From Rhodovulum sp. MB263 (lineage in GTDB: Bacteria; Pseudomonadota; Alphaproteobacteria; Rhodobacterales; Rhodobacteraceae): a DNA stretch of 64,000 nt. A program made the translations under genes and the position numbers. Shown here in pieces: positions 35,677 through 47,071 of the stretch. Below the pieces are notes generated by a model. The model saw only the letters and a program-made list of their open reading frames with translations. It ran no database searches and had not been told where the DNA came from. The stretch spans positions 1,426,001-1,490,000 of the forward strand of contig NZ_CP020384.1 in assembly GCF_002073975.1 (NCBI RefSeq), given 5' to 3'. How positions within the stretch are numbered: position 1 is the first letter of the stretch; every line of letters starts with the position of its first letter.

Positions 35677-36513
35677 ATGTCACGCCTCGTTGCTGCAATC
35701 GCTCTGATCGTTGTCCTTGCCGGGGGAGCGGCGCGGGCTGACGAAGGGGCAGGGGCTGCCTCGCTGCAGGCGCTTGTCGAGGCGCTGGCCTTGCCCGAGC
35801 TTGTCGAGGTCATGCGCGAGGAGGGGCTGGCCTATGGCGAGGGGCTCGAGGACGAGCTCTTTCCCGGCCGCGGCGGGGCCCGCTGGGAGACGACGGTAGA
35901 CCGCATCTATGACGGCGGCCGAATCGAGGCCGAGATGCGCGAGGCGCTCGACCGGCGCCTGGGCGAGGCCGAGATCGCGCCCCTGGTTGCCTTCTTCACC
36001 TCGCCCCGGGGCGCCCGGATCGTTGCGCTGGAACTCTCGGCCCGGCGGGCGATGCTCGATCCCGAGATCGACAAGGCCAGTCGCGAGCGGCTGGAGGAGA
36101 TGCAGGCCGATGGCGATCCGAAGCTCGAGCTTGTCGGTCGTTTCATTGCCGCCAATGGCCTGATCGAGGCCAATGTCGCCGGCGCGCTGAACGCCAATTA
36201 CGCCTTTTATACGGGGCTCGTCGATGGCCGTGCCTTCGACTACCCGGTGACCGAGGCGCAGATCCTCGACGATATCCGGCGCCAGGCACCCGAGATTCGC
36301 GAGGACACCCGGACCTGGCTCTTTTCCTATCTGACGATGGCCTATGCACCGCTCGACGCCGCAACGATGGAGGCCTATATCGGGCTGTCCGAGACCCGGC
36401 CCGGCCAGGATCTGAACGATGCGCTTTTCGAGGCGGTCGAAACCGTGTTCCAGAGCATCTCGCATGAGCTGGGACTGGCCGCGGCGCGGTTCATCGCCGG
36501 GCAGGATCTCTGA
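35677..36513 (+). CDS. DUF2059 domain-containing secreted protein
   Basis: This 278-residue protein has a clear signal peptide (RLVAAIALIVVLAGG then AARADE, cleavage near residue 22). It has two DUF2059-like helical repeats, the first around LVAFFTSPRGARIVALE and the second around TWLFSYLTMAYAPLD and LNDALFEAVE. DUF2059 proteins are periplasmic with no established function. It stands alone between the tRNA-Ser gene and rplU. I see no operon partner. Confidence 0.82.
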   Translation: MSRLVAAIALIVVLAGGAARADEGAGAASLQALVEALALPELVEVMREEGLAYGEGLEDELFPGRGGARWETTVDRIYDGGRIEAEMREALDRRLGEAEIAPLVAFFTSPRGARIVALELSARRAMLDPEIDKASRERLEEMQADGDPKLELVGRFIAANGLIEANVAGALNANYAFYTGLVDGRAFDYPVTEAQILDDIRRQAPEIREDTRTWLFSYLTMAYAPLDAATMEAYIGLSETRPGQDLNDALFEAVETVFQSISHELGLAAARFIAGQDL

Positions 36514-36556
36514 CAGCCTGCGGCGGGGCGGTTCGCGGCGCCGGCGCTGGGCGGGC

Positions 36557-36585
36557 TTGACTTGAGGGGCGAAATCGCCGATACG
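36557..36585 (+). promoter_or_regulatory. Candidate sigma70-type promoter for rplU-rpmA
   Basis: TTGACT at 36557-36562 is followed after 17 bases by GATACG (36580-36585). This gives a plausible start about 160 bases before rplU. The -10 element is a poor match, so this is tentative. A second TTGACA lies near 36649. Confidence 0.3.
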
Positions 36586-36752
36586 CACGGCTCTGGTCCG
36601 GACTGCGCTCGCGCGCGGTGATCCGGACCTTTCGCGATAGACGACATATTGACAACGCTCCGAAGGGAGCACGCTGTCCGGGGTGCGCAGCAGCGCGCGA
36701 ACGCCGCCAGGGGGCGGGGCCGAAGGACGCGGCGGTAAGAAGGAAATGGCCG

Positions 36753-37382
36753 ATGTTTGCGGTCCTCAAGACCGGTGGCAAGCAGTACAAGGTGCAGTCC
36801 GGTGACGTTCTGCGCGTCGAGAAGCTTGCAGCCGAAGCCGGTGAGACGGTTCAGTTCAACGAGATCCTGATGCTGGACGGCCAGGTCGGTGCGCCGACCC
36901 TCGATGGCGCCGCAGTGCAGGCCACCGTGATCGACCAGATCAAGGGTGACAAGGTCATCCATTTCGTCAAGCGCCGCCGTAAGCACGGTTCGCAGCGCAC
37001 CAAGGGCCACCGCCAGCAGCTGACGCTTCTGCGCGTGACCGAGATCCTCGCCTCGGGCGGTGCCGAGACCGGCGTCAAGGCCGCGATCGGGGCCGGGTCT
37101 GTTGCGGGGGCTGCCTCGGCCGAACCCAAGGCTGCCAAGGCGAAGGCGCCGAAAGCTGCCGAAGCCGCCGCGCCGGCCGCCGGCGACGACCTGAAGAAGC
37201 TGCCCGGTGTCGGCCCGGCGATGGAAAAGAAACTGCACGAGGCCGGGGTGACCCGCTTTGCGCAGATTGCCGCCTGGACCGATGAGCAGGTGGCCGCGAT
37301 GGATAGCCGTCTCGGCCTGAAGGGCAAGATCGTGAACGATGGCTGGGTGGCGCTTGCCAAGGACCTGGCCGGCAAGGCCTAA
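36753..37382 (+). CDS. rplU: 50S ribosomal protein L21 with C-terminal helix-hairpin-helix extension
   Basis: Residues 1-102 are L21, with MFAVLKTGGKQYKVQ at the start and FVKRRRKHGSQRTKGHRQ in the RNA-binding part. An Ala/Lys-rich linker (about 103-147) follows. The C-terminal domain (about 148-209) contains LKKLPGVGPAMEKKLHEAG and TRFAQIAAWTDEQVA, a helix-hairpin-helix module also found at the end of alphaproteobacterial NuoE-type proteins. The total of 209 residues is twice the normal L21 length. The ATG at 36753 gives the canonical start. It is followed by rpmA after 18 bases. Confidence 0.95.
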   Translation: MFAVLKTGGKQYKVQSGDVLRVEKLAAEAGETVQFNEILMLDGQVGAPTLDGAAVQATVIDQIKGDKVIHFVKRRRKHGSQRTKGHRQQLTLLRVTEILASGGAETGVKAAIGAGSVAGAASAEPKAAKAKAPKAAEAAAPAAGDDLKKLPGVGPAMEKKLHEAGVTRFAQIAAWTDEQVAAMDSRLGLKGKIVNDGWVALAKDLAGKA

Positions 37383-37400
37383 GCGAGAGGAGAGGACGAC

Positions 37401-37670
37401 ATGGCACACAAGAAAGCAGGCGGCTCCTCGCGCAACGGGCGCGACTCCGCCGGTCGCCGTCTCGGCGTGAAGATCTATGGCGGCCAGGCGGTCGCTTCGG
37501 GCAATATCATCGTCCGTCAGCGCGGCACCAAGTTCTGGCCGGGCGAAGGCGTGGGCATGGGCAAGGACCATACCATCTTCGCGACCTGCGAAGGCGCCGT
37601 GGCCTTCAAGAAGGGCCTCAAGGGGCGCACCTTCATTTCGGTTCTCCCGGTGGCGGAGGCCGCCGAGTAA
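37401..37670 (+). CDS. rpmA: 50S ribosomal protein L27
   Basis: The 89-residue protein has the L27 signature: [16 protein letters not shown] at the N-terminus, which reaches into the peptidyl-transferase centre, and then a [10 protein letters not shown] and [15 protein letters not shown] core. There is no N-terminal propeptide of the Firmicutes kind. It follows rplU in the usual order with an AGAGGAG ribosome site, and a hairpin terminator lies 18 bases downstream. Confidence 0.97.
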   Translation: MAHKKAGGSSRNGRDSAGRRLGVKIYGGQAVASGNIIVRQRGTKFWPGEGVGMGKDHTIFATCEGAVAFKKGLKGRTFISVLPVAEAAE

Positions 37671-37688
37671 GCCGAAACCTCAGGGCGA

Positions 37689-37733
37689 CGAAAATTGGGG
37701 GATCGGCGTAAGCCGTTCCCCTGTTTTCGTTTG
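37689..37733 (+). terminator. Rho-independent terminator after rpmA
   Basis: CGAAAA-TGGGG-GGC pairs with GCC-CCCCT-TTTTCG around a GTAA loop. Short Ts follow, and the next gene lies 250 bases on. It closes the rplU-rpmA operon. Confidence 0.75.
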
Positions 37734-37991
37734 AAAAACCGGAGGGACAGATGACGGCAGGCGCCTCTCGGCGCCCCGAAGGGTCCGCAGCCGGAACGTC
37801 ATCCGACGGGACGGTCCTGCGACGGTCTGCGGGGAAGGACGGGCGCCTTGTACCGCGCCGGGGCGGTCGCCATCTTGGTCCCGGAACCCGCCTGCGGGCG
37901 GCCGCGCCCGTCTCCGTCCGGGCGCTGCAGTGAAGACCGGGGCGCCAGCTGGCGGCCCGGCGGTCCTCGTGCTTTTCGGAGGAGGAAAGCC

Positions 37992-38531
37992 ATGAAACTC
38001 GACCTTATCCCTCCCCAGCCTGCGGTCGCGGCCGAACGCTTCGTGCTGCGTCCGGTGCGCCGGTCGGATGCAGGGTTGCTGTCGCTTTACACCAGCGACC
38101 TCCGGGTGGCCCGGTTCACCCGGTCGATCCCGCATCCGCTGCCGCCGGGCGCCACCGAGGCCTTCATCCACCGTGCGCAGGATCCCGAGCGCAGCGAGGA
38201 TGTCTGGGTGATGGACGGGGCCGAGCAGGGGCTTTCCGAAGTTCTGGGCGTGATCGCGCTCGACCGGATGGAGCGCGATCAGTCCGAGATCGGCTACTGG
38301 GTCGCGCCCGCCTTCTGGAATACCGGCATCGCCTCCGAGGCGGTGGGCGCGCTGCTGGTGGCCAATCCGCAAAAGGCCAAGACGGTCTTTGCCGAGGTGT
38401 TCCAGGACAATCCCGGATCGGCGAGGGTGCTGACCAATGCCGGTTTCGAATATATCGGCGATGCCGAGGCCTATTCGGTGGCGCGGGAGGCCAAGGTGGC
38501 CACCTGGACCTACCTCAAGAAGCTCGACTGA
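37992..38531 (+). CDS. GNAT-family N-acetyltransferase (RimJ/RimL-like)
   Basis: The 179-residue protein fits the acetyltransferase_3 type, with FVLRPVRRSD near the start, an EIGYWVAP strand, a modified acetyl-CoA loop WNTGIASEA, and DNPGSARVLTNAGFEYIG near the end. The substrate is unknown. RimJ-like proteins modify ribosomal protein N-termini, antibiotics or small amines. The ATG at 37992 follows GGAGGAAAG. The next GNAT gene starts 3 bases after its stop, and both precede obgE. Confidence 0.82.
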   Translation: MKLDLIPPQPAVAAERFVLRPVRRSDAGLLSLYTSDLRVARFTRSIPHPLPPGATEAFIHRAQDPERSEDVWVMDGAEQGLSEVLGVIALDRMERDQSEIGYWVAPAFWNTGIASEAVGALLVANPQKAKTVFAEVFQDNPGSARVLTNAGFEYIGDAEAYSVAREAKVATWTYLKKLD

Positions 38532-38534
38532 GCG

Positions 38535-41218
<2,684 letters not shown>

Positions 41219-41222
<4 letters not shown>

Positions 41223-42484
41223 AGGACATCACCGAAATCCATTCCCTCATGGCCGATCTCGGCGCCCGTGCCCGGGCGGCCTCGGCCGAACTGGCCTTCG
41301 CGGCGCCCGAGGCCAAGCGCCGGGCGCTGGAGGCGGCGGCCGATGCCGTGCTGCGCCACAAGCCGCAGATCCTTGCCGAGAACGCGACCGACATGGAATA
41401 CGGCCGCGACAAGGAGCTGAGCCCGGCGATGCTGGACCGGTTGATGCTGAACGAGGCCCGGATCGACGCCATCGCCGCGGGCCTGCGTGCGGTTGCCGCC
41501 CAGCCCGACCCGGTGGGACAGGTGATGGCGGAATGGGACATGCCCTCGGGCCTGCATATCCGCCGGGTGCGCACGCCCCTGGGCGTGATCGGCGTGATCT
41601 ATGAAAGCCGTCCCAATGTCACCGCCGATGCGGGCGCGCTGTGCCTCAAGGCCGGAAATGCGGTGATCCTGCGCGGCGGCTCGGAAAGCTTCCATTCCTC
41701 GGGCGCGCTGCATGAATGCCTGGTGGCGGGGCTTGCAAAGGCGCGGCTGCCCGAGGATGCGATCCTGCGCGTGCCGACCCGCGACCGCGCGGCGGTCAGC
41801 GAGATGCTGACGCTCACGCAATATATCGACGTGATCGTGCCGCGTGGCGGCAAGGGGCTTGTCGGCCTCGTCCAGCGCGAGGCGCGGGTGCCGGTCTTCG
41901 CCCATCTCGAGGGCATCGTGCATATCTATGTCGACAAGGCCGCCGATCCGGCCAAGGCGCTGTCGGTGGTGCTGAACGCCAAGACCCGGCGCACCGGCAT
42001 CTGCGGCGCTGCCGAATGCCTGCTGATCCACAAGGACGTGGCCGCGACGCTTGGCGCCGATCTGGTCGCGGCGCTGGTCAAGGCCGGGGTGCGGGTTCAT
42101 GCCGACAAGTCGCTGGCCCGTCTGCCGGGCACGGTGCCCGCCACAGCCGAGGATTGGGGGCGGGAATATCTCGACATGGACATCGCCGCCAGGGTGGTGG
42201 GCAATATCGACGGCGCGATCGAACATATCCGCGCCTATGGCTCGGGCCATACCGATGCCATCCTGACCGAGGACGATGCGGCGGCGGCGCGGTTCTTCGA
42301 GCGGCTCGACAGCGCGATCCTGATGCGCAATGCCTCGACCCAGTTCGCCGATGGCGGCGAATTCGGGATGGGGGCCGAGATCGGGATCGCGACCGGCAAG
42401 CTTCATGCCCGCGGGCCGGTCGGCGCCGAACAGCTGACGAGCTTCAAATACCTCGTCGAGGGCGACGGCACGCTCCGGGCCTGA
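41219..42484 (+). CDS. proA: Gamma-glutamyl phosphate reductase
   Basis: ProA reduces glutamyl 5-phosphate to glutamate semialdehyde in proline synthesis. The 421-residue aldehyde-dehydrogenase-like protein shows [30 protein letters not shown], the catalytic cysteine in [11 protein letters not shown] (about 260-270) and a TDAILTED segment near 343. The start overlaps the proB stop (ATGA). The pathway is completed by ProC, not in the window. Confidence 0.96.
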
Positions 42485-42575
42485 GGTCCGGAGGCGAGGC
42501 CTGGAGGAAAAGCCCGGGGGCGCGGGGCAAAGCGGCCATCGGTTCCCGGGGCTTCGTCTTCGGACGGGCGTCGGC

Positions 42576-43181
42576 TCAGAAGGCCAGTGTCAGCCAGGTG
42601 TCGTCGTGATCGAGCGACAGCCGTCGCCCCAGGGCGGACAGCGCCATCGGCAGAAGCGCGAATTGCACTTCGGCGGGGCGGAGGTCTTCATGGGAGGGGC
42701 GACCATCGCTCAGCGGCGCCCAGAGCCGGGGGTCGAGCGTCATCCTCTCGGCCTCGGCCGCCAGGGTGACGCCACCGTCACGCCAGTTCAGCGCGATCCG
42801 GCCGCCGCGGGGCAGGGCGGTCTCGGCGCAGAGGACCGACAGAAGCGCGCTCTTGGCCGCGCTTCGGCTCAGCGCGGCGGGCGGGTCGGCGGTGACGCTC
42901 AGCCGGGTGCCGCCGTAATAATCCGCAAGGATTTCGCAGACTTCGCGCCCGGCCACCTCGGCATCCTCGCTGGCGGCACCGAAGGCGAGGCGGAACATCC
43001 GGATCCGGGCATTGGCGCGGGCGACGCTGTCGGAAATCAGCGCCAGTTCCTCGCCCGGCGCCTCGCCGGGGGCGTCGGCCGCGGCCATGGCCAGAAGCTC
43101 CATCCCGTTGCCGATGGCGCCGATCGGGCTGATAAGATCGTGGCAGATGCGCGAGCCCACGAGCGCGGTGAGATCAGACAT
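42576..43181 (-). CDS. chpT: Histidine phosphotransferase ChpT-like
   Basis: ChpT carries phosphoryl groups from CckA to CtrA and CpdR in the alphaproteobacterial cell-cycle relay. The 201-residue protein begins with the dimerising helix ALVGSRICHDLISPIGAIGN, in which His about 14 is the phospho-acceptor. It continues with a degenerate ATPase-like fold and no real N- or G-box. The ATG at 43181 matches the family. A longer upstream frame is open but not conserved-looking. It is divergent from the DUF3553 gene across 35 bases, and a CtrA-type binding site lies 250 bases away. Confidence 0.85.
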   Translation of the reverse strand: MSDLTALVGSRICHDLISPIGAIGNGMELLAMAAADAPGEAPGEELALISDSVARANARIRMFRLAFGAASEDAEVAGREVCEILADYYGGTRLSVTADPPAALSRSAAKSALLSVLCAETALPRGGRIALNWRDGGVTLAAEAERMTLDPRLWAPLSDGRPSHEDLRPAEVQFALLPMALSALGRRLSLDHDDTWLTLAF

Positions 43182-43216
43182 GCGACACCGCCGGGATGGC
43201 CCACAGGAGAGTGACG

Positions 43217-43399
43217 ATGAGACCGATGAATGCGATCCTCGAACCCGGAATGCTGGTGCGCCATCCCGGAGAGCCGGATTGGGGGCTGGGCCAGGTGCAA
43301 TCCGTGATCGGCGCACGTATCACGGTGAATTTCACCGATGCGGGAAAGGTCGTCATCGACGGAACGCGGATCGAGCTCATGCCTGTCTTTTCGTCCTGA
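43217..43399 (+). CDS. DUF3553 domain-containing small protein
   Basis: The 60-residue protein carries LEPGMLVRHPGEPDWGLGQV and a GKVVIDG segment, the DUF3553 pattern of a small beta-barrel, like the domain at the end of some UvrD helicases. The ATG at 43217 follows AGGAGAGTG. It is the divergent neighbour of chpT, a pairing I recall from other Rhodobacteraceae. Function is not established. A nucleic-acid or RNA-polymerase contact is a guess from the fold. Confidence 0.8.
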   Translation: MRPMNAILEPGMLVRHPGEPDWGLGQVQSVIGARITVNFTDAGKVVIDGTRIELMPVFSS

Positions 43400-43430
43400 A
43401 CATTTCGATGGGCTCAAGCTGCCCCATCAT

Positions 43431-43449
43431 CGTTAATGGTATATTAACG
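43431..43449. promoter_or_regulatory. Perfect CtrA-type binding site (TTAA-N7-TTAAC)
   Basis: TTAA at 43433-43436 and TTAAC at 43444-43448 are separated by exactly seven bases. The whole element is also a palindrome, GTTAAT-5-ATTAAC. This is the full consensus of the cell-cycle regulator CtrA. It lies between the DUF3553 gene and olsB, about 123 bases before the latter, and close to chpT, whose product feeds CtrA. Confidence 0.7.
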
Positions 43450-43571
43450 TGATCGCTGTCGCTGGTGTCGTGGCAGTATGCGGCTGAGGCTGTGGCCAGG
43501 TCGGGTGGCGCGGTTGCACTTGTTCCGGCGGCGCCCTAGAAGCGGGCGACAGTCTCTGCAGGGGGTGAGGC

Positions 43572-44348
43572 ATGCAGCCGCCCGACGATTTCTTTGAGCT
43601 GCGCCTCGCCCGGACCGAGGCCGATCTGATGGCCGCCCAGCGTCTGCGCTACGAGGTGTTCGTGGCCGAACTGGGGGCGGACGGCCCGCTGGTCGACCAT
43701 GAGGCGCGGCTTGAATGCGACGATCTCGACCCGCATTTCGACCATCTGCTGCTGATCGACAGCCGGCGCGACGCGGCGACGCTCGATCATGTGGTGGGGG
43801 TCTACCGGCTTCTGACATCCGAAAGGGCGGCGGAGATCGGGCGGTTCTACAGCGAGGACGAATACGATCTGTCGGCGCTGAAGGCCTCGGGGCGGCGGCT
43901 GCTGGAGCTGGGACGCTCCTGCGTGCATCCCGATTATCGCGGCGGAACCGCGCTCTATCACCTGTGGAACGGGCTGGCCGATTACGTGCTCGACCAGGAG
44001 ATCGAGGTCCTGTTCGGGGTGGCGAGCTTTCACGGCACCGATGCCGGGGCGCTGGCGCAACCGCTGTCCTATCTGCACCACCGCCATCTCGCGCCGCCCG
44101 AGCTTCGGGCGCGGGTGCTGCCCGATCATTTCCAGCGCATGGATCTGATGCCCGAGGCCGCGCTCGACCGCAAAGGCGCGATGCTGGCGATGCCCGCGCT
44201 CATCAAGGCCTATCTGCGGCTGGGCGGATTCGTCGGCGAGGGGGCGTTCATCGACCGCGCCTTCAACACCACAGATGTCTGCCTCCTGATGGATACGGCG
44301 AGGATGAACGCCAAGAGCCGCTCGCGCTACATGCGGGGGCAGGAGTGA
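43572..44348 (+). CDS. olsB: L-ornithine N-alpha-acyltransferase
   Basis: OlsB attaches a 3-hydroxy fatty acid to ornithine, giving lyso-ornithine lipid. The 258-residue GNAT-like protein contains AQRLRYEVFVAELGA, VGVYRLLT, LELGRSCVHPDYRGG and LFGVASFHGTDA, all hallmarks of the hemolysin-like acyltransferase family. It is coupled to olsA by a 4-base overlap (GTGA). Ornithine lipids are phosphorus-free membrane lipids made by many Rhodobacteraceae. A CtrA-type site lies upstream. Confidence 0.88.
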   Translation: MQPPDDFFELRLARTEADLMAAQRLRYEVFVAELGADGPLVDHEARLECDDLDPHFDHLLLIDSRRDAATLDHVVGVYRLLTSERAAEIGRFYSEDEYDLSALKASGRRLLELGRSCVHPDYRGGTALYHLWNGLADYVLDQEIEVLFGVASFHGTDAGALAQPLSYLHHRHLAPPELRARVLPDHFQRMDLMPEAALDRKGAMLAMPALIKAYLRLGGFVGEGAFIDRAFNTTDVCLLMDTARMNAKSRSRYMRGQE

Positions 44349-45163
44349 CGACCTGGCGGGGGGCGCCGCCACCCGACATGCCGCGGATCGGGGCGGCGGG
44401 GTGGTTGCGGGTCGGGCTGCGCGGCGCCGGGCTGATCGGGCTGCTGGCCCTTGGCATGGCCCTGACGCTGCCCCTGCGGCTGATCGAGCGGCCTCTCTTC
44501 GGGCTGAGGCGCCCGGTCACGCCCTGGATCACGCAAGCTGTCAGCCGCGCCGCGCTGGCGATCCTCGGATTGCGCTACCGGAGGCGCGGCAGACCGATGC
44601 GCGCGCGCGGTGCGCTGGTCGCGAACCACGCCTCCTGGCTTGACATCTTTTCGCTGAACGCGGGCGGGCGGGTCTATTTCGTGTCGAAGGCCGAGGTCGC
44701 GGACTGGCCCGGCATCGGCTGGCTGGCCCGCGCGACGGGGACGGTCTTCATCGCGCGCGACCGGCGCGAGGCGAAGGCGCAGGCCGATCTCTTCGAGGCG
44801 CGGCTGAGGGCCGGTCACCGGCTGGTCTTCTTTCCCGAAGGCACCTCGACCGATGGCCGGCGGGTTCTGCCCTTCAAGTCGACGCTGTTCGCGGCCTTCC
44901 TCGGGGCCGAGCTGCGCGGGATCCTCTCGGTGCAGCCGGTGACGGTGATCTATACCGCGCCCGAAGGCGAGGACCCCGCCTTTTACGGCTGGTGGGGCGA
45001 TATGGGCTTCGGGCCGCATGCGCTGAAGCTTCTGGCCTCGCCCCGGCCGGGGGGGGTGGAGCTGGTCTACCACCCGCCGCTGAAAGTGTCGGAATTCGCC
45101 GACCGCAAGGCGCTGGCGCGGGCCTGCGAAGCGGCGGTGCGCAGCGCGGCGCCGACGGCCTGA
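44345..45163 (+). CDS. olsA: Lyso-ornithine lipid O-acyltransferase
   Basis: OlsA adds the second fatty acid to lyso-ornithine lipid. The 272-residue PlsC-family protein has one N-terminal hydrophobic region (about 20-42), the catalytic box NHASWLD (about 96-102), an ARDRREAK segment and the FPEGTSTDG box (about 163-171). It starts with GTG at 44345 inside the olsB stop. An ATG 33 bases later is an alternative. Some PlsC-like enzymes make phosphatidate instead, but the olsB partnership argues for OlsA. Confidence 0.87.
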   Translation: MTTWRGAPPPDMPRIGAAGWLRVGLRGAGLIGLLALGMALTLPLRLIERPLFGLRRPVTPWITQAVSRAALAILGLRYRRRGRPMRARGALVANHASWLDIFSLNAGGRVYFVSKAEVADWPGIGWLARATGTVFIARDRREAKAQADLFEARLRAGHRLVFFPEGTSTDGRRVLPFKSTLFAAFLGAELRGILSVQPVTVIYTAPEGEDPAFYGWWGDMGFGPHALKLLASPRPGGVELVYHPPLKVSEFADRKALARACEAAVRSAAPTA

Positions 45164-45225
45164 GGCAGAGCCCGGCCAATCCCGAAACGGGCCTCGGCCG
45201 GGGCAGTGGATGGGGGCCGTCGGGC

Positions 45226-45846
45226 TCAGCCCATATGGGCGATCAGCGCACCAAGGGCTGCCGCGGCATCGTCCTCGCGCCAGATCTCCTCGCCCAGGGC
45301 GAAGAAATCGGTGACCGGGCTCAGGGCCGCGACGGTGGCCGCATCAAGTGCGCCCTCGGCCACGACCGGGATCTCGATCATTTCCGACCACCAGCCGAAC
45401 AGATCGGCCTCGGCCCGGCTGCCATCGCCCAGCCCGCTTTCGCCCGCCGGTCCGAAGGCGATGTAATCGGCCCCGGCCTCGCCCGCGCCGATCCCGTCAT
45501 GGCGCGAGGCGCCGCAGAAGGCGCCGACGATCGCATCGGCGCCAAGCAGTTTGCGCACCTTGCGGACGCTGCGCGCGCCGTCGGTCAGATGCACCCCGTC
45601 CAGCCCCAGCCGCTCGACCAGCCCGACATGGGCATCGATCACCAGCGGGATGTCGCGGGCATGGGCGGTCTCGCGCAGCGCATCGGCGGCGCGGGCCACG
45701 AGATCCTCGTCATGGCTGGCCATGGACAGGCGCAGACAGGCGATCTCATGGGCGTCGAGCACCGCGGCAAGGCGCGGCGCGAAGCTGTCGGGATCGAAGG
45801 CAGGCGGGGTGATCAGGTAGATCTGCGGGCGCTCGGGTTCGGCCAT
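45226..45846 (-). CDS. thiE: Thiamine phosphate synthase family protein
   Basis: This 206-residue TIM-barrel protein is of the ThiE/TenI family, which joins the pyrimidine and thiazole phosphates of thiamine. It has YLITPPAFD near the start, a DGVHLTDGARS segment (about 104-114), ADYIAFGPAG near 150, and a late PVVAEGALDAATV. The normal GGI-type phosphate loop is only partly conserved, so a TenI-like or altered role is possible. AGAGGAG precedes the ATG. No other thi genes are nearby. Confidence 0.72.
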   Translation of the reverse strand: MAEPERPQIYLITPPAFDPDSFAPRLAAVLDAHEIACLRLSMASHDEDLVARAADALRETAHARDIPLVIDAHVGLVERLGLDGVHLTDGARSVRKVRKLLGADAIVGAFCGASRHDGIGAGEAGADYIAFGPAGESGLGDGSRAEADLFGWWSEMIEIPVVAEGALDAATVAALSPVTDFFALGEEIWREDDAAAALGALIAHMG

Positions 45847-46275
45847 TTTCGGGCTCCTCTTATCCGTGGCGCCGCTATAGCGGGGTTTTTTCCGGTTGGC
45901 TACGGTTGGCCTGCCCGCGCGCAAGGCGATGGAGGAGGGCGCGCGCCTGCGAGAGTATCTTGCGTCCGTCCCTGGTCGCGGGGCGCCGCTCCCCGGATCG
46001 GTATCGACCGGGACAAAGCCTGGCATCCGCCACCCCGCAGGACCGCGCGCCGGGCAGCGCCCGCGCGAACGGGATCGACGCGGCGCCCGCGCCCTGCCAA
46101 AGCTGCGGCTGATGATGTCGCCGCCGACCATCCGTGCTTCGCTGAACGGGCCGGCCCCCTCGGGTTCGGCCGGAAGCTTGTCGGTTGGCTCCCGGTCGAG
46201 GCCATGGGCCCGTCCGGCTTGCCCTTTCGGCGGGCAACGCGTATCACCCCGCCGTTTTTCAAGGAAGCAAGCCCC
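45847..46275. other. Divergent promoter region, no gene recognised
   Basis: About 430 bases separate the divergent thiE-like and trmJ-like genes. The two start sites have good ribosome sites (AGAGGAG on the minus strand, AAGGAAG on the plus strand). No conserved frame is visible between them. Confidence 0.4.
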
Positions 46276-47016
46276 ATGACCGCCAACCAGCCCGTCTTTG
46301 TCCTCGTCCGCCCTCAGATGGGCGAAAACATCGGGGCGGCGGCGCGTGCGATGTGGAATTTCGGGCTCGACCGGATGCGTCTGGTCGCGCCGCGCGACGG
46401 CTGGCCCAATCCGCGCGCGGTGGCGCTGGCCAGCGGTGCCGGGCGGCTTCTCGACCATGCCGGGATCCATTCCACAACGGCCGAGGCGATTGCCGATTGC
46501 GACTATGTCTTTGCCACCACGGCACGGCCGCGCGGCCTGACCAAGCCCGTCGTCACGCCCGAACAGGCGATGACCGAGACCCGCGCCCTGCTGGCCGCCG
46601 GGCGCCGGGTGGCGGTGCTGTTCGGGCCGGAGCGCGCCGGGCTTGAAAACGACGACATCGCGCGCGCCAATGCCATCGTGAACGTGCCGGTGAACCCGGA
46701 TTTCGCCTCGCTCAATCTGGGCCAATGCGTCCTGCTCAGCGCCTATGAATGGCGGCGCCAGACCGCCGGGATCCTGCCCGAACGTCTGGAACTGGCGGGG
46801 GCCGATCCGGCCAGCCTGCAGGATGTCGAGAAACTGGCCGAGCATTACGAGGAGCGGCTGTCCGAGGCCGGGTTCTTCTTTCCCGAGACCAAGGCGCCGG
46901 GGATGAAGATCGCCCTGCGCAACATGTGGAGCCGGATGCCGCTGACCCGGCCCGATGTGCAGATCCTGCATGGAATGCTGCGGCAATTGACACGGGCGCG
47001 GGGCCGCGGCGAGTGA
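46276..47016 (+). CDS. SPOUT-class tRNA/rRNA methyltransferase, TrmJ-like
   Basis: The 246-residue protein fits the TrmJ/LasT family, which 2'-O-methylates tRNA wobble-side nucleotides. It has VFVLVRPQMGENIGAAARAM at the start, the SAM-knot segments LFGPERAGLENDDI and IVNVPVNPDFASLNLGQ, and a C-terminal helical extension. The ATG at 46276 follows AAGGAAG. The specificity (Cm32/Um32) is inferred from family membership. The ctaA gene begins 55 bases after its stop. Confidence 0.88.
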   Translation: MTANQPVFVLVRPQMGENIGAAARAMWNFGLDRMRLVAPRDGWPNPRAVALASGAGRLLDHAGIHSTTAEAIADCDYVFATTARPRGLTKPVVTPEQAMTETRALLAAGRRVAVLFGPERAGLENDDIARANAIVNVPVNPDFASLNLGQCVLLSAYEWRRQTAGILPERLELAGADPASLQDVEKLAEHYEERLSEAGFFFPETKAPGMKIALRNMWSRMPLTRPDVQILHGMLRQLTRARGRGE

Positions 47017-47071
47017 CTTGCGGTGCCGCGCCCGCCCGCCTAGTCTCGCCGCGCAAGACGGAGAGGGGCCG

